Source: an uncultured Bacteroidales bacterium
GTDB lineage: Bacteria > Bacteroidota > Bacteroidia > Bacteroidales > UBA932
Direction: 5' to 3'
Assembly (NCBI GenBank): GCA_944323345.1
Contig: CALUSC010000007.1
Location: 1-64,000, forward strand
Length of the DNA: 64,000 nucleotides
Under the pieces are notes generated by a model. It was not told where the DNA came from and did no database searches. It saw only the letters and a list, made by a program, of their open reading frames with translations. A program made the translations under genes and the position numbers. Below, one piece after another: positions 34,938-44,039 of the stretch. The first letter of the stretch is position 1; the number at the start of each line of letters is the position of its first letter.

Positions 34938-35915
34938 ATGCCGAAATATATCTTCGATAAAGAAAACCTCACGTACGAGGAATACACTTACTCCGGGAAA
35001 TGGAAATTCGCCAGAGGTCTGGCCGTATTCGCCGCCAGCATAGCCATGGCATTCCTTTATCTTTGGTTTTACACTTCCGTTCTCGGATGCGATCTGCCCA
35101 AGACGGCATTCCTGAAAAAGACGAATGCGCGGCTGAATTCCAGACTTGAGCTGATGAACCGCGAACTGGATTCCGATGCCGAGTATCTGGCCTCATTCCA
35201 GTCCAGGGATAACGATATCTACCGCTCTGTTTTCGGGATGAACGAAATCCCGGAAGAGATGAGGAATGCGGGCTTCGGAGGTGTGGACAGGTATGCATAT
35301 CTCGATGCCATTGACCGGACGGGGCTTCTGCGCCAGACGGAAGAACGTCTGGACGTCCTTACCAGAAAGGCGTACATGCAGTCCAATTCTTTCGACGAGG
35401 TGGAGTCGGTGGCGAAGAAAGCCGGTGACATGGCGGCATGTATTCCGTCTGTCCCTCCTGTGATTCCTGACAGGAGCATATACCATCTCTCCAGTTCTTT
35501 CGGATACAGGTCGGATCCTTTTTCCGGGCAGAAGAAAAGGCATACCGGGCTTGATTTCGCATGCGATATCGGAAATCACGTTTTCGCTACGGCTGACGGC
35601 GTAGTCGAGACTGTCCGCTCCAGTTCGTACGGATACGGAAAATATGTCATAGTCGACCACGGATTCGGATACAAGACCAGATATGCGCACATGTCTGAAA
35701 TAGACGTGAAGCCCGGAATGAAAGTGACCAGGGGTACATTCCTTGGACTTTCCGGAAATTCCGGACGTTCATCAGGTCCGCACCTTCATTATGAGGTCAT
35801 ATACAAGGGCAGTTATGTAAACCCGATAAACTATATGGACCTCGGTATGGGAGTGTTCGAATTTACCCAGGTGGCGGAAAAGGCTTCCGCCAATACTCCT
35901 GCCGGTCGGGAATAA
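34938..35915 (+). CDS. Membrane-anchored M23 (LytM-type) peptidase, first of a pair
   Basis: A 325-aa protein with a cytoplasmic N-terminus (MPKYIFDKENLTYEEY), one membrane segment near residues 30-52, a short helical linker and a C-terminal M23 domain. Zinc and catalytic residues are visible in RHTGLDF, TRYAHM and GPHLHYEV. It likely cuts peptidoglycan cross-bridges or acts in cell division or envelope growth. The ATG at 34938 is preferred over an upstream TTG. The next gene, 18 nt on, is a paralogue. Confidence 0.9.
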   Translation: MPKYIFDKENLTYEEYTYSGKWKFARGLAVFAASIAMAFLYLWFYTSVLGCDLPKTAFLKKTNARLNSRLELMNRELDSDAEYLASFQSRDNDIYRSVFGMNEIPEEMRNAGFGGVDRYAYLDAIDRTGLLRQTEERLDVLTRKAYMQSNSFDEVESVAKKAGDMAACIPSVPPVIPDRSIYHLSSSFGYRSDPFSGQKKRHTGLDFACDIGNHVFATADGVVETVRSSSYGYGKYVIVDHGFGYKTRYAHMSEIDVKPGMKVTRGTFLGLSGNSGRSSGPHLHYEVIYKGSYVNPINYMDLGMGVFEFTQVAEKASANTPAGRE

Positions 35916-35933
35916 ATTCGTGGAGAGCCGGCT

Positions 35934-36887
35934 ATGGGCAAGAAAAAATATGTTTTCGACAGCGACAATTTCAATGTCGACAGGGCCGGGAACCGGGGCC
36001 GGAAGTTTCTTCTGAACATACTCAAGCTGTTTGTCGCCAGCATATCGCTTACCGTAGTCTATTATATAGTTTTCGCCGTTTTCTTCAGTACTGACAAGGA
36101 GCGGGCATTGAAGAACGAGAACAGGATGCTGGAACGGATGTACCCTGAAATGGTCAGGAAGGCCGAACTTCTCGATGATGTCGTCGAGGGGCTCAAGGTT
36201 CGGGATATGAAAATCTACGAAGAGATATTCGAAACCGACGCTCCGGAGCTGGACAAGATTCTCAATATGAATCTTATGCCGTTGACCGACTCCATCACTG
36301 AGGCCGGTATCGTGAAACTTACCGAGGCGAAGGCTGATATGCTTATGTCCAAGGCCGTTAAGGTGGAAGACAATATGAGGCGGATTTTTGAAATAATGTC
36401 CGGTGAGGACTTTTCCGTTCCTCCGATGCATCTCCCTCTGAAAAAGTTCTCACTGCCGATGACCGGAGCTTCCGTAGGGAAAAAAATGAACCCGTTTTAC
36501 AAGGTGGTGGGCGATCATGACGGACTGGATTTCATGGCCCCTCTCGGAGATGAAGTCGTGGCATCTGCCGACGGGGTCGTCACTTCGGTCACCAGGTCGA
36601 GAAAAGGTCCGGGGCTGGTGGTGGAACTTGACCACGGCAACGGGTACAGGACGAAGTACGCCCATCTTCAGGACGCTTCCGTCCGCAAGGGAAGAACGGT
36701 GGAGAGGGGACAGGTGATAGGCCATGTGGGTATGTCCGGCCTGTCGTTCGCCCCGCATCTTCATTATGAGGTGTGGAAGGATACGGTTCTCTGCGATCCT
36801 GTAAATTATTTTTTCGCGGCAGTGGATTCGGAAGAATATGCCGACATGTTCATAGTCTCGGTAGTAACAGGCCAGTCGCTGGATTGA
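35934..36887 (+). CDS. Membrane-anchored M23 (LytM-type) peptidase, second of a pair
   Basis: A 317-aa paralogue of the upstream protein with the same layout: cytoplasmic start MGKKKYVFDSDNFNVDR, a membrane segment near 28-50, a helical linker and an M23 domain. HDGLDF, TKYAHL and APHLHYEV keep the zinc and catalytic residues, so it is predicted active. The shared KYxFDxxN start suggests a common partner on the inner face of the membrane. A MerR gene follows after 2 nt. Confidence 0.9.
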   Translation: MGKKKYVFDSDNFNVDRAGNRGRKFLLNILKLFVASISLTVVYYIVFAVFFSTDKERALKNENRMLERMYPEMVRKAELLDDVVEGLKVRDMKIYEEIFETDAPELDKILNMNLMPLTDSITEAGIVKLTEAKADMLMSKAVKVEDNMRRIFEIMSGEDFSVPPMHLPLKKFSLPMTGASVGKKMNPFYKVVGDHDGLDFMAPLGDEVVASADGVVTSVTRSRKGPGLVVELDHGNGYRTKYAHLQDASVRKGRTVERGQVIGHVGMSGLSFAPHLHYEVWKDTVLCDPVNYFFAAVDSEEYADMFIVSVVTGQSLD

Positions 36888-36889
36888 TT

Positions 36890-37219
36890 ATGCGTAAAAT
36901 CCTCTATACGATAGGCGAAGTCGCCGATATACTGGGTGAGAATGTCTCTCTGGTGCGTTTCTGGTCCGATACCTTCCCCAAGTTTATCAGACCGGTGCGC
37001 AATGCCAAAGGCAACAGGATGTTTTCAGACGAAGACGTCGCGACTTTCCGGCAGATACACTATCTGGTCAGGACAGGACTGACTCTGGAAGGCGTGGCAA
37101 AACGCCTGAGAGACGACAGGGCGTCTGTAGAGACGGAACTCAAAGTGCTTGATTCCCTTAAATCCATCAGGGACCAGCTTGTGGAAGTCAGGTCTTCCAT
37201 GTCGGGAAAACGGCATTGA
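36890..37219 (+). CDS. MerR-family transcriptional regulator
   Basis: A 109-aa protein with a MerR-type winged helix: YTIGEVADILGENVSLVRFW, then RMFSDEDVATFRQIHYLV and GLTLEGVAKRL. A short helix follows the DNA-binding domain and no ligand domain is present, as in the small MerR proteins common in Bacteroidetes next to M23 genes. The start at 36890 lies 2 nt after the M23 stop. Target genes are unknown. Confidence 0.85.
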   Translation: MRKILYTIGEVADILGENVSLVRFWSDTFPKFIRPVRNAKGNRMFSDEDVATFRQIHYLVRTGLTLEGVAKRLRDDRASVETELKVLDSLKSIRDQLVEVRSSMSGKRH

Positions 37220-37240
37220 TAATATTATATAATAGGTGTA

Positions 37241-38017
37241 ATGAAAGTAAAGGACATCATAAAGGTACTGGAAGAGTTTGCGCCTCTTTCCATCCAGGAG
37301 AAATGGGACAACAGCGGACTGTCCGTGGGTTCTCCTGAGTCTGAAGTGACATCTGTGCTGCTGGGACTGGACTGTACCCCTGAGCTTGTCGACGAGGCTG
37401 TGGCCTGCGGTGCCGACATGATAGTCACGCATCATCCTCTTATTTTTTCCGGACTGAAAAAGATCTCTCCCGAAGATCCTGTGGGTGCCGCTGTGATAAA
37501 GGCCGTAAAGGCCGGCATATCCGTTTATGCGGCACATACCACTGCCGACAAGGTCATCTCCGGCGTCAGCGGCGCGATGGCCGCACGCCTCGGACTTGAA
37601 AATGTCTCGATCCTCGATCCTGAGGAGGGTGGTACAGGCCTCGGAGTTATAGGCAGCCTGCCTTCGCCGTTGACGGCTGCGGAGGCAATAGCTTACGTGA
37701 AAGACAGGTTTTCCCTGAAGACAGTCAGGGTCTCCCGTCCCGTCGGAGGACGGATCGGCACGGTCGCGTTGTGCGGCGGTGCCGGAAGCTCCCTCATTGG
37801 CAGGGCCGTTGCGGCCGGTGCCGGGCTTTATATTACCGGTGACATATCATACCATCATTTCTTTACGGGAGGGAATTTCATGCTTATGGACATCGGGCAT
37901 TATGAAAGTGAGAAAGATATAGTTCCGATTTTATTTTCATTGTTAAAGAAAAATTTTCCTAACTTTGCAGTCCGAATGACGGAAAATGTAAATAGTAACC
38001 CGATATATTATTTTTAA
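37241..38017 (+). CDS. Nif3-like dinuclear metal-centre protein
   Basis: A 258-aa protein of the Nif3/GTP cyclohydrolase I type 2 fold family. Landmarks are EKWDNSGLSVG, VTHHPLIFSG, YAAHTTADK, YITGDISYHHF and DIGHYESEK, whose histidines, aspartate and glutamate form the metal centre. The molecular role of this family is unsettled. The short form lacks the large inserted PII-like domain. It is followed after 5 nt by the zinc-ribbon gene. Confidence 0.92.
   Translation: MKVKDIIKVLEEFAPLSIQEKWDNSGLSVGSPESEVTSVLLGLDCTPELVDEAVACGADMIVTHHPLIFSGLKKISPEDPVGAAVIKAVKAGISVYAAHTTADKVISGVSGAMAARLGLENVSILDPEEGGTGLGVIGSLPSPLTAAEAIAYVKDRFSLKTVRVSRPVGGRIGTVALCGGAGSSLIGRAVAAGAGLYITGDISYHHFFTGGNFMLMDIGHYESEKDIVPILFSLLKKNFPNFAVRMTENVNSNPIYYF
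37960..37967 (+). promoter_or_regulatory. Internal -7 box before the zinc-ribbon/dnaB genes
   Basis: TAACTTTG fits TAnnTTTG inside the end of the Nif3-like gene, 55 nt before the next ATG. A TTG lies 17 bp upstream. It could allow separate expression of the downstream genes. Confidence 0.35.
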
Positions 38018-38022
38018 GCGAT

Positions 38023-38832
38023 ATGGCTAAAAAGACGAAAAAAATAGAAACCCCTATCGATCAGAGGGAGACTTTCGTGTCGATCCAGAAAAGTTTTGCT
38101 GATTCCGATTTGAGCGTAGAGGAAAAGCTTAAGACTTTATACGCGTTGCAGCAGGCTGATACAGAGATAGATAAGATTCTTCAGCTCAGGGGTGAACTTC
38201 CTCTTGAAGTGGAATCTCTCGAAAACGAGATTTCGGAATTGAAAGGGAAAACGGCGAATATTGCAGCTCAGATAGATGAGCTGAACGACAAGATATCGGA
38301 GTCCAAGCACAATATCGTGGAATGCGAAGCCCAGCTCGAAAAATACAGGTCCCAGCTGGAGAATGTGGCAAATAGCCGCGAATACGATTCCCTTAACAAG
38401 GAAATAGAGAACCAGGAACTCCTTAAGGCCATTGCCGAGAAGAATATCGACGAGGCAAAGAAGGCTATCCTTACCAAGAAGACCGATATGGAAGCCATCA
38501 AGGAGAAGATCGATGTCAAGAACGAAGATCTGAAGGCAAAGAATTCCGAACTTTCCACCATTATAGAATCCACGGCAGTTGAAGAGGAAAAGCTCAGGGC
38601 CAAAAGGGAGGCCTGTGCCGCTAAGATCGATGCCAGGACAATGAGTGCGTACGAGCGCATCAGGAACAGCTGCAACAATCATCTTGCTGTAGTTTCCGTA
38701 TTCAACGGCGATTCGTGCGGCGGCTGCTTCAATTCCATCCCTCCGCAGAGGCTCATCGATATCTCTACGAACAAGAAGATGATAATCTGCGAATACTGCG
38801 GAAGAATCCTGGTGAATCCAGATTTTGAATAG
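38023..38832 (+). CDS. Coiled-coil protein with C4-type zinc ribbon
   Basis: A 269-aa protein of the zf-RING_7/DUF164 family. A long coiled coil spans about 45-200, rich in Glu, Lys and Leu. The C-terminal zinc ribbon has CGGCFNSIPP and CEYCGRIL. Family members are placed near Nif3 and replication genes, but no biochemical function is agreed. Here it lies between the Nif3-like gene and dnaB, 5 nt from each. Confidence 0.88.
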   Translation: MAKKTKKIETPIDQRETFVSIQKSFADSDLSVEEKLKTLYALQQADTEIDKILQLRGELPLEVESLENEISELKGKTANIAAQIDELNDKISESKHNIVECEAQLEKYRSQLENVANSREYDSLNKEIENQELLKAIAEKNIDEAKKAILTKKTDMEAIKEKIDVKNEDLKAKNSELSTIIESTAVEEEKLRAKREACAAKIDARTMSAYERIRNSCNNHLAVVSVFNGDSCGGCFNSIPPQRLIDISTNKKMIICEYCGRILVNPDFE

Positions 38833-38837
38833 ACCGT

Positions 38838-40349
38838 ATGGCTGAAGAGGGAAAAAGAAGGTATTCCAGAAAGAAAGATTCAGTAAACCTCGATACGTTA
38901 GGGCTTGAGATGGGAAACAAACCGCCTCAAGCTCTTGACGTCGAAGAGGCTGTCATCGGTGCGCTCCTGATAGAACCGAGCTGCGTGGATGATTCCGTGG
39001 AGGAACTCACGCCTTCGGCTTTCTACAGCGAGAAGCACAGGATGATATACCAGGCGATAGTTTCGCTTGTAAACGAGCATTCTTCCGTGGACCTGCTGAC
39101 CGTCTCCCAGAGACTGAAGGAGCAGGGGAATTTCGAAGTGGCGGGAGGTGCAGGTGAACTGGCCAGGCTGACCCAGAAAGTCGGGGCTGCCGCTCACATT
39201 GAGTATTATATCAAGATACTCAAACAGAAATGCATCCAGAGGGAGCTGATCACCGCATCATACGATATTCTGAAGAACTCCTATGATGAAAGCGTTAACG
39301 TAGACCAGCTCATAGATATGGCCCAGACGAAAATTTTCGCGGCCATACAGAACAATGTCAAGAAAGATGTCCAGGAAATCGGGTCTGTCATAAACCAGGC
39401 TATTTCCGATATCGAAAGGCTCCAGCAGAGTACCGGACTGAGCGGAGTGCCTTCCGGTTTCCCGTCTCTGGACAAGATTACATTCGGATGGCAGCCGTCC
39501 GACCTTATCATTGTGGCCGCCCGTCCGTCAGTGGGTAAGACGGCGTTTGTCGTAAACGTGGCCAGAAATGCCGCCGTAGACCATCACATGCCTGTCGCTT
39601 TCTTTTCTCTGGAAATGCCGGCCATACAGCTGGCCAAGAGAATGATGGTGTCGGAGACTGGGCTTTCATCGGACAAGATAAAGGGAGGTACGAAGCTCGA
39701 ACGTTTCGAATGGGTCCAGCTTGAGGAAAAACTCAAGGATCTGGCCAAGGCCCCGCTTTATATCGATGACACCCCGTCGCTTCCTGTCATGGAGTTCCGT
39801 TCCAAGGTGAAAAGGCTCGTGAATCAGAAAGGTGTGCGTCTGGTTATAGTCGATTACCTCCAGCTGATGCAGGGCCCTGCGGAACTCAAGGGTATGAGAG
39901 AGCAGGAAGTGGCTGCAATTTCCAGGATGCTCAAGGCTACGGCCAAGGAAATGAACGTCCCTATCATTGCGCTTTCGCAGCTCAGCCGTGATGCCGTAAA
40001 AAGGCAGGGAGGCAACAACAGGCCGCAGCTGAGCGACTTGCGTGAATCGGGTTCCATAGAGCAGGACGCGGATATGGTTCTTTTCATACACCGTTACGAC
40101 TATCAGGGGCTCAGCGAAGATGCCGCCGATGTCGGCCGGACGGACCTTATCATAGCGAAACACCGTAACGGAGAGATAGCCGATGTCCCACTCATCTTCA
40201 GGGCTTCCGAAGTCCGTTTCGTAGACAGTGCGGATTCTCTCGTGTCACAGTCTTTCGTGCCGGTGTCGTCCATCATGAACGATGATCCTGCAGATCCTTT
40301 TGCAGGAATGCCGTCATCGAATTCGGAATTCGACAATACGGAATTTTGA
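38838..40349 (+). CDS. dnaB: Replicative DNA helicase
   Basis: A 503-aa hexameric helicase that unwinds the chromosomal fork. The N-terminal DnaB domain (about 30-135) has EEAVIGALLIEP. The RecA-like C-terminal domain has Walker A ARPSVGKTAF, Walker B VIVDYLQLM and the GSIEQDADMVLFIHR stretch. No intein is present. It follows the zinc-ribbon gene after 5 nt and precedes a DUF3108 gene by 4 nt. Confidence 0.97.
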   Translation: MAEEGKRRYSRKKDSVNLDTLGLEMGNKPPQALDVEEAVIGALLIEPSCVDDSVEELTPSAFYSEKHRMIYQAIVSLVNEHSSVDLLTVSQRLKEQGNFEVAGGAGELARLTQKVGAAAHIEYYIKILKQKCIQRELITASYDILKNSYDESVNVDQLIDMAQTKIFAAIQNNVKKDVQEIGSVINQAISDIERLQQSTGLSGVPSGFPSLDKITFGWQPSDLIIVAARPSVGKTAFVVNVARNAAVDHHMPVAFFSLEMPAIQLAKRMMVSETGLSSDKIKGGTKLERFEWVQLEEKLKDLAKAPLYIDDTPSLPVMEFRSKVKRLVNQKGVRLVIVDYLQLMQGPAELKGMREQEVAAISRMLKATAKEMNVPIIALSQLSRDAVKRQGGNNRPQLSDLRESGSIEQDADMVLFIHRYDYQGLSEDAADVGRTDLIIAKHRNGEIADVPLIFRASEVRFVDSADSLVSQSFVPVSSIMNDDPADPFAGMPSSNSEFDNTEF

Positions 40350-40353
40350 CTTT

Positions 40354-41223
40354 ATGTGCGTGAAAATCATATCTGTGTGTGTGTCTTTCCTCGTACCTTT
40401 CATTATGGCGGGGCAGACCCGTTCGTGGTCGGAGGGAGGATGCGTGCCGGTAACGGATATTTCCGACGGGGATTCTTTGGCATACCAGGCAGGTGAAAAA
40501 TTCTCGTTTTCCATCCATTATGAATGGGGAGCCATAGATTCGGATGTAGGCTGGGCGAATATTGTCCTGGATACTCTAAGAGTGAACGGGACGAAGGCGT
40601 TCCATTGCATGGTCTACGGCAGGACGACCAGACTTTATGACCTGTTTTTCCCTGTCAGGGAAAATTTCCAGTCCTGGTTTTCGTATGACGGTCTCAGGCC
40701 GCTGCGATTCACCCGCGACACGCATGAAGGAAAATATACTGCCAGGAATACGTATGTGTACAGGCGGGACGGCCTCGCGGAAGATCATATTAAGGCTGAA
40801 GTATACACTACAAGTCATGGTGACAGGTCTGTCGAGCTTCCTCTGACGCCGTGTACGTTCGATCTTCCGGCATTGTTCTATTTTGCCAGGAATATGGATT
40901 TCGACGCCGTGGTCCCCGATGTGAAATATCCGATGACCTTTGCCATAGACGATGACATATACAATGTATATTTCATTCTGCGCGGACGGGAGACCATAAA
41001 GGTCAGGGGAGTGGGCACTGTCAGGACCATAAAGTTCTCGGTAAAGCTGATTTCAGGCAATGTATTCACAGGAGAGGAAGACCTTTCCGTGTGGATTACC
41101 GATGACAGGAACCGTATTCCCGTACTGTTCGAGGCCCCGATTCTGGTCGGCGTGGCTTCAGGGAGGATTACGGAATGGTCCGGACTCAAGCATCCTTTTT
41201 CCGCGCTCGTGAAGGGCAGATAA
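40354..41223 (+). CDS. DUF3108 domain-containing exported protein
   Basis: A 289-aa protein with an N-terminal signal (MCVKIISVCVSFLVPFIMAG). The body fits DUF3108: a YxAxx-like start region (LAYQAGEKFSFSIHYEWG), then beta-strand pairs and KVRGVGTVRTIKFSV. The function is unknown. The start at 40354 gives the signal peptide, whereas the longer reading frame runs into the end of dnaB. It sits between dnaB and the rnf genes. Confidence 0.8.
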   Translation: MCVKIISVCVSFLVPFIMAGQTRSWSEGGCVPVTDISDGDSLAYQAGEKFSFSIHYEWGAIDSDVGWANIVLDTLRVNGTKAFHCMVYGRTTRLYDLFFPVRENFQSWFSYDGLRPLRFTRDTHEGKYTARNTYVYRRDGLAEDHIKAEVYTTSHGDRSVELPLTPCTFDLPALFYFARNMDFDAVVPDVKYPMTFAIDDDIYNVYFILRGRETIKVRGVGTVRTIKFSVKLISGNVFTGEEDLSVWITDDRNRIPVLFEAPILVGVASGRITEWSGLKHPFSALVKGR

Positions 41224-41243
41224 TCTGACAAGGACAAAATCAC

Positions 41244-41663
41244 ATGATTATGGCTAAAAATGAAATTTCTCACAAGGGAGTAATAACGGCGATAACCCCG
41301 GAACTGACTACCGTCGACATCATCTCGACATCTGCCTGTGCAGAGTGTCACGCCAAGGGAATGTGCGGAATATCGGAATCGAAAGTCAAGTCCATATCCG
41401 TGCCGACAGATCCGTATACGGAACGTCAGGTCGGCGATGAAGTGGATGTCGTGCTGAAGAAATCCATGGGATTGAAAGCGGTATGGATATCTTATGTAAT
41501 TCCTTTGTTCATTTTAATGATTTTAATATTATCTTTGTCGTCCGTTACCGTGCACGAAGTTTATGCCGGGCTTGGGGCGATCGCCGGAGTAGCTCTGTAT
41601 TACCTGATCATATACCTCTTCAGGGACCGCCTCTCCAAGGACTTTGTGTTTTATATTAAATAG
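41244..41663 (+). CDS. RseC/MucC-like protein upstream of Rnf
   Basis: A 139-aa membrane protein of the RseC family (positive regulator of sigma-E, SoxR-reducing system). The N-terminal cytoplasmic part has cysteines in SACAECHAKGMCG, a possible iron-sulfur or redox site. Two membrane segments lie near 78-97 and 104-125. In Bacteroidetes this gene commonly precedes rnfB, and here it does so by 38 nt. A Met at 41250 is an alternative start. Confidence 0.85.
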   Translation: MIMAKNEISHKGVITAITPELTTVDIISTSACAECHAKGMCGISESKVKSISVPTDPYTERQVGDEVDVVLKKSMGLKAVWISYVIPLFILMILILSLSSVTVHEVYAGLGAIAGVALYYLIIYLFRDRLSKDFVFYIK

Positions 41664-41701
41664 TAATCACATAGGAATAAACTAATTAAACCTAAATTAT
41701 A

Positions 41702-42643
41702 ATGACTACAACAATTATCTGGACTATTGTGGCGATCACTGTCCTGGGAGTCCTGCTTGCGGTAGTCCTTTACCTTGTGGCCACGAAGTTCAAGGTGGAG
41801 GAAGATCCGAGAATCGACGAGGTGGAGAAAGTGATGCCGGGTGCCAATTGCGGAGGCTGCGGTTTTGCAGGATGCAGGGCTTTTGCCCAATCTTGCGTGG
41901 AAGCAGCCAGTCTCGACAACAATTTCTGTCCGGTCGGAGGAAATGAAGTTATGAAAAAGGTAGCAGCCGTCTTAGGGCTTGAAGTACATGAGAAAGCTCC
42001 TATGGTGGCTGTTGTCCGTTGTAACGGAACCTGTGCAAACCGGCCTGTCGTCAATGATTATGACGGATTCAAGTCCTGCAAGGTGAAGGCTGCCCTGTAC
42101 AGCGGCGACACTGGCTGTTTCTACGGCTGTCTCTGCTGCGGAGACTGCGTGGCTGCCTGCCAGTTCGGTGCCATCTCGATGGACCCTCAGACAGGTCTTC
42201 CCGTGGTGGACGAAGATAAATGTACCGCCTGCGGCGCCTGCGTGAAAGCCTGCCCTAAAAAGATCATCGAACTCAGGAACAAAGGACCGAAGAACAGACG
42301 TGTCTTCGTATCGTGCGTCAATATGGAAAAAGGCGCCGTGGCCCGTAAAGCCTGCTCTGCCGCATGTATCGGATGCGGCAAATGTGCGAAGGAATGTCCT
42401 TTCGGAGCGATTACGGTCGAACACAATGTCGCCTATATCGATTTCAACAAGTGCAAGCTTTGCAGAAAGTGCGTAGCAGTGTGCCCGACCGGAGCGATAC
42501 ACGACATCAATTTCCCTACGCCGGCCCCGAAACCTGAAAAAGCGGCTCCGAAGCCGGCTGCTGAGGCGGCAAAGCCGGTGTCCGAACCCAAGCAGGACTC
42601 GGCTCCTGCAGCAAATCCTGTCACCGATAAAAAAGAGGAGTAG
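41702..42643 (+). CDS. rnfB: Rnf complex subunit B (ferredoxin-type)
   Basis: Electron-entry subunit of the ion-pumping Rnf complex that oxidises reduced ferredoxin. The 313-aa protein has one N-terminal membrane helix and the cluster-binding motif CGGCGFAGC followed by a further Cys. Several 4Fe-4S sites follow, including CTACGACVKACP, CIGCGKCAKECP and CKLCRKCVAVCP. A 40-residue Pro/Ala-rich tail ends the protein. rnfC follows after 3 nt. Confidence 0.95.
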   Translation: MTTTIIWTIVAITVLGVLLAVVLYLVATKFKVEEDPRIDEVEKVMPGANCGGCGFAGCRAFAQSCVEAASLDNNFCPVGGNEVMKKVAAVLGLEVHEKAPMVAVVRCNGTCANRPVVNDYDGFKSCKVKAALYSGDTGCFYGCLCCGDCVAACQFGAISMDPQTGLPVVDEDKCTACGACVKACPKKIIELRNKGPKNRRVFVSCVNMEKGAVARKACSAACIGCGKCAKECPFGAITVEHNVAYIDFNKCKLCRKCVAVCPTGAIHDINFPTPAPKPEKAAPKPAAEAAKPVSEPKQDSAPAANPVTDKKEE

Positions 42644-42646
42644 ACC

Positions 42647-44008
42647 ATGAAGAAGACATTTTCAATAGGCGGAGTTCATCCCGATGACAAGAAGATATCG
42701 GCAGGTTGCGCGATAGAAGTGCTCCCTACTCCGAAAACAGTATATATTTCCATGGCCCAGCACCTGGGAGGACCTGCCAAAGCCATTGTCGCAGCAGGCG
42801 ACAAAGTGAAGACAGGGCAGGTGATAGGCGAGCCTACCGGATTCATTTCGGCATACGTGCATTCTTCGGTAACAGGTACCGTGAAGTCCGTGGGGCTTCG
42901 CAAGGATCTGGCAGGAATACCTGTAGTGCATGTCGAAATAGCCGTAGAGCCTGACGAATGGGCAGAAGGCATCGACACTTCCGACACACTCGTCACGGAA
43001 ATACCGCAGGATCCGAAGTTCATCGTAGACAGGATAAAAAGCAATGGTGTGGTCGGTCTGGGCGGTGCCACTTTCCCGACCAATGTCAAACTTTGCCCTC
43101 CTCCTGACAAGAAAGCCGATATTCTGATTCTGAACGGTGCCGAATGCGAGCCGTATCTGACTTCCGACTACAGGATCATGATAGAGAAGCCGCGGCAGAT
43201 TATCGTAGGTGCGGCACTCATGAAGCGCGTACTCGGCGTGAACCGTGTAGTGGTGGGTATCGAGGAGAACAAGCCCGAGGCCATAGAGAAGATGAAAGAG
43301 GCCATTGCCGCTCTGGCGGCAGGATCTTCCGACTATGCCGGTATCGAAGTGATGACTCTGAAGAAAAAATATCCGCAGGGAGGGGAGAAGCAGCTTATCG
43401 ACGCCATTACCCGCAGGCAGGTGAAATCCATGGGGCTGCCTATCGATGTAGGCGCCGTAGTGCAGAACGTGGCCACTTCGCTGGCTGTGTATGATGCTGT
43501 CCAGAAAAACAGGCCGCTCATAGACAATACCGTCACTGTGACAGGCGAGTGCTTCCCTAAACAGAGCAATCTGCTGGTGCGTGTGGGTACACCGCTTTCA
43601 TATATCATAGACTTTCTCGGAGGAGTGCCGGAGTCTGCCGCCAAGGCCATAAGCGGCGGTCCGATGATGGGCAAGGCCATAGCGAACCTGGATGCGGCTA
43701 CTCTCAAGGGTACGTCTTCCGTCCTTTTCCTGACGGAGGAGCAGACCAGAAGAAAGCCGGAGACGAACTGTATCAGATGCGGCAAATGTGCCGAAGCCTG
43801 CCCTATGGGACTCGAACCTTTCCTTCTGAACAAGCTTGCCCGTAACGGGATGATGGACGAACTCGAACAGAATGCCGTCCAGGACTGTATAGAGTGCGGC
43901 TGCTGTCTGTACTCATGTCCGGCGAACATACCTCTTCTGGATACTATCCGCCTGGCCAAGGGCGAAGTCATAAGGATCATCAGAAGCAGGACCGCTCCGA
44001 AGAAATGA
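42647..44008 (+). CDS. rnfC: Rnf complex subunit C
   Basis: NADH- and FMN-binding peripheral subunit of Rnf. The 453-aa protein has VGLGGATFPTNVKL (the flavin/NADH-site glycine loop) and NGAECEPYLTSDYR. Two 4Fe-4S motifs lie near the C-terminus, CIRCGKCAEACP and CIECGCCLYSCP. The length is that of the short RnfC without a long repeat tail. It transfers electrons between the membrane subunits and NAD. Confidence 0.95.
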   Translation: MKKTFSIGGVHPDDKKISAGCAIEVLPTPKTVYISMAQHLGGPAKAIVAAGDKVKTGQVIGEPTGFISAYVHSSVTGTVKSVGLRKDLAGIPVVHVEIAVEPDEWAEGIDTSDTLVTEIPQDPKFIVDRIKSNGVVGLGGATFPTNVKLCPPPDKKADILILNGAECEPYLTSDYRIMIEKPRQIIVGAALMKRVLGVNRVVVGIEENKPEAIEKMKEAIAALAAGSSDYAGIEVMTLKKKYPQGGEKQLIDAITRRQVKSMGLPIDVGAVVQNVATSLAVYDAVQKNRPLIDNTVTVTGECFPKQSNLLVRVGTPLSYIIDFLGGVPESAAKAISGGPMMGKAIANLDAATLKGTSSVLFLTEEQTRRKPETNCIRCGKCAEACPMGLEPFLLNKLARNGMMDELEQNAVQDCIECGCCLYSCPANIPLLDTIRLAKGEVIRIIRSRTAPKK

Positions 44009-44039
44009 TATAACAAGAACTTTTAACAGATAATACAAG

